From Paenibacillaceae bacterium (lineage in GTDB: Bacteria; Bacillota; Bacilli; Paenibacillales; CANHGK01), in assembly GCA_947460235.1 (NCBI GenBank), contig CANHGK010000008.1, forward strand, positions 77,453 to 112,627: a stretch of 35,175 nucleotides of DNA. Direction: 5' to 3'. Under the pieces are notes generated by a model that saw nothing but the letters and a program-made list of their open reading frames with translations, ran no database searches and was not told the DNA's origin. Below are positions 34,601 through 35,175 of the stretch, piece by piece. Numbering within the stretch: the first letter of the stretch is position 1; each line of letters begins with the position of its first letter. Both the position numbers and the translations under genes were made by a program.

Positions 34601-34954
34601 GTAAGCAAAAATGCTTGGTACTATGATGCAGTAGCGGCGGCAAGCGGTGCAGGTATCGTGACGGGCAAAGGAACGAATCTTTTCAAACCAAATGCGAAAA
34701 TTACACGTCAGGAAATGGCGGCAATGGTTGTACGTGCATATGAAGGCATCGCAGGCATGACGGTAAGTACGGATGCGATGGTAGATTATGCGGATGTGAA
34801 CAAAATTCAATCGTGGGCACGCGGATATGTTGGTGCGGCGCAACAATTAGAGTTGTTCAAAGGACATGGAAACCGGTTTGATGCGGCAATGTCCACAACA
34901 CGTGCGGAAGCAAGTGTAGCGATTTATAATTTGTTAGCGCTTACTAACAATTAA
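31658..34954 (+). CDS. Cell-surface alpha-amylase (GH13_5 type) with CBM25 and three SLH domains
   Basis: 1,098 residues. Order: signal peptide; GH13 liquefying-type amylase (about 65-545, starting MMQYFEWYLPNDGELW); TP linker; CBM25 (about 582-680); second TP linker; a beta-rich domain common in SLH proteins (about 725-920); three SLH domains (VTRAEF, ITRQEM, TTRAEA). Catalytic residues: Asp291 (GFRLDAVKH), Glu321 (VGEYW), Asp388 (FVDNHD). The 30- and 67-residue spacings equal those of the Bacillus licheniformis amylase triad (231/261/328). It cuts internal alpha-1,4 bonds of starch while held in the S-layer through secondary wall polymer. In the CBM25 the usual His is Tyr (YIYF) but both Trp are present. 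GGGAGG at 31644-31649 points to GTG 31658; the frame from 31589 would begin before the predicted transcription start. Likely repressed by CcpA. Confidence 0.93.
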   Translation: MNRKVIRSLCGALALLVTGLSFPIHTLTYENAFSVAPAIALAASPTANSSDVAEMAATIGDLPSKDNPTMMQYFEWYLPNDGELWNKLNRDAKHLADVGIDSVWIPPSYKGGGSEDVGYGVYDVYDLGEFDQKGSVRTKYGFKDQLKSAITELHKNNVSVYADVVINHKGNQDGSETVRAVEVDPRNRNRETSGEYDIQAYTKFEFWGRGDKYSSFKWHANHFTGNDPGGRIFRFVGPGKGWNTEVDTENGSYDFLMFADIDYNNPEVVTEMKKWGAWFTNELDLDGFRLDAVKHIKFDFMRDFISNTRKQTGKNIFAVGEYWSGNVQLLANYIKKTQGVASLFDVPLHYRFNDVSKGNGNYDMREILKDTLSGTQPEYAVTFVDNHDTQPGQALQSFVGQNFKQQAYGFILTRQEGIPLVFYGDYYGNNGHGMQSYQEKIDKLLKARKLYAYGKQTDYIDAPDVIGWTRQGDSSHPNSGLATVITDGQAGTKTMNVGKNHAGETWYDMTGNRSDTVVISGDGSAEFGVNDHSISVYVMKGDVPRKPVTPVNDTPAPKATVAPKTPVPTEDVIGTTDSGTTTEDAVTIYYQTKSGFAKPYIYFHKAGTAWGTAQTLALNEADNEGYASISIPLGGASGIEAAFNDNNGHWDSRNMKNYTFSVGESTFNPGSGSSEGTIKSGSPSGNKATATPKVVVTPRPTPTPVAIIETPMPQPTEEVAVDPSPSDEEVEVSFTLAQVQQAIKAKKALLLNELNGRIVLPNDALQLVKRSGIELGIGNVSMTFTSELMTSILKAASKNKLQLESLSLQVTQTNPETKADLFEKARRMSNDAAQPSGDLYDFDLYLTTKSGDSYAISQFEKPLLVQVKLPAGANSNVIGFYHVDDEGNLEFVGGRVVGGVVSATLKHFSTYGSFEYYKNYDDIDDSNEASQAIRELAAKHIVTGVNDTQFAPNKAVTRAEFASILVRALGLEAAEPSTFTDVSKNAWYYDAVAAASGAGIVTGKGTNLFKPNAKITRQEMAAMVVRAYEGIAGMTVSTDAMVDYADVNKIQSWARGYVGAAQQLELFKGHGNRFDAAMSTTRAEASVAIYNLLALTNN
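31744..31757 (+). promoter_or_regulatory. Second cre-like site, inside the amylase signal-peptide region
   Basis: TGAAAACGCTTTCT matches the cre form at 13 of 14 positions and lies about 85 bases into the coding sequence. Intragenic cre sites can act as roadblocks, but coincidence is possible. Confidence 0.5.
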
Positions 34955-34981
34955 GGGTTAAGTAAACCATTTAAAATGAGT

Positions 34982-35026
34982 AGAGACTGTCTTCCGAGAA
35001 AAATTTCGGGGACAGTCTCTATTTTC
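34982..35026. terminator. Bidirectional terminator after the amylase gene
   Basis: AGAGACTGTC (34982-34991) and GACAGTCTCT (35011-35020) form a 10-base stem, with an inner CCGA/TCGG pairing and a T-rich tail. It also overlaps the stop codon of the minus-strand gene entering from the right. Confidence 0.78.
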
Positions 35027-35175
35027 GTTTGGATGTTTCTTTGTGAAGTTGTCGTTCATGATACAACCACATGGCATAGTCGATCGGCCGAGTGTGTGTA
35101 AATTCAAATGCTTCCCGATCGCTAATTTGAGTGAATAATTTACGTCCTGGTTTTGGGTTTAATTCCAATACAAAA
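35019..35175 (-). CDS. 3' end of an unrecognised gene (5' end outside window)
   Basis: The minus strand holds an open frame of 51 codons ending in TAG at 35019-35021. The residues include LELNPKPGRKLF and RPIDYAMWLYHERQ, then a basic tail. It is too short to assign a family. The shared terminator with the amylase gene supports a real convergent gene. Confidence 0.55.
   Translation of the reverse strand, partial: FVLELNPKPGRKLFTQISDREAFEFTHTRPIDYAMWLYHERQLHKETSKRK

Overview
The window looks like chromosomal DNA from a Gram-positive Bacilli-type organism, probably Paenibacillaceae- or Alicyclobacillaceae-like. This is inferred from strong AAGGAGG-type ribosome binding sites, a T-box leader on thrS, a bacillithiol-type YtxJ protein, S-layer-homology (SLH) anchors, CcpA-type cre sites, and menaquinone synthesis through the futalosine route (MqnC). 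No marker fixes the genus. I see no rRNA, tRNA, insertion sequence, phage gene or CRISPR array.

Layout. 1-3468: end of a membrane CheA-like kinase, then mqnC. 3624-10328: a giant SLH-anchored repeat adhesin with a small bacilliredoxin gene (brxC/ytxJ) directly behind it. 10332-12628: sigma-A promoter, Thr T-box leader and thrS. 12713-17395: a carbohydrate-controlled promoter (two cre sites and a LacI/MalR-like palindrome) driving a secreted isoamylase/GlgX-type debranching enzyme with four CBM25-like modules. 17538-19085: a GT39-like membrane glycosyltransferase. 19131-23580: a minor type IV pilin locus (PilV-like and PilW-like on the minus strand, PilX-like diverging on the plus strand). 23653-26205: a second CheA-like kinase, paralogous to the first. 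26334-30674: envelope genes (NAGPA-domain membrane protein, PdaA-like deacetylase, murI, M14 peptidase, DUF3054-like membrane protein). 30795-31525: a DUF1450 protein and an atypical CheY-like receiver. 31569-34954: a secreted alpha-amylase carrying CBM25 and three SLH domains, with cre sites. The last 157 bases hold the 3' end of an unknown minus-strand gene.

Most interesting point. The PilW-like minor pilin (19131-20684) has a normal prepilin N-terminus, but its C-terminal half is Fn3, CBM25, a Thr/Pro linker and a CBM20-like module, so it is a pilin with two predicted starch-binding modules. It lies between a secreted debranching enzyme and a cell-surface amylase that carry the same CBM25 family and the same style of linker. 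Together they suggest a cell-surface starch capture and digestion system. In that reading the type IV pilus (core machinery outside the window) binds starch, SLH-anchored amylase cuts alpha-1,4 bonds, and the isoamylase cuts alpha-1,6 bonds under catabolite control. Two CheA-like kinases and a CheY-like protein nearby may control motility or pili. The parts are read from the sequence; their working together is inference.
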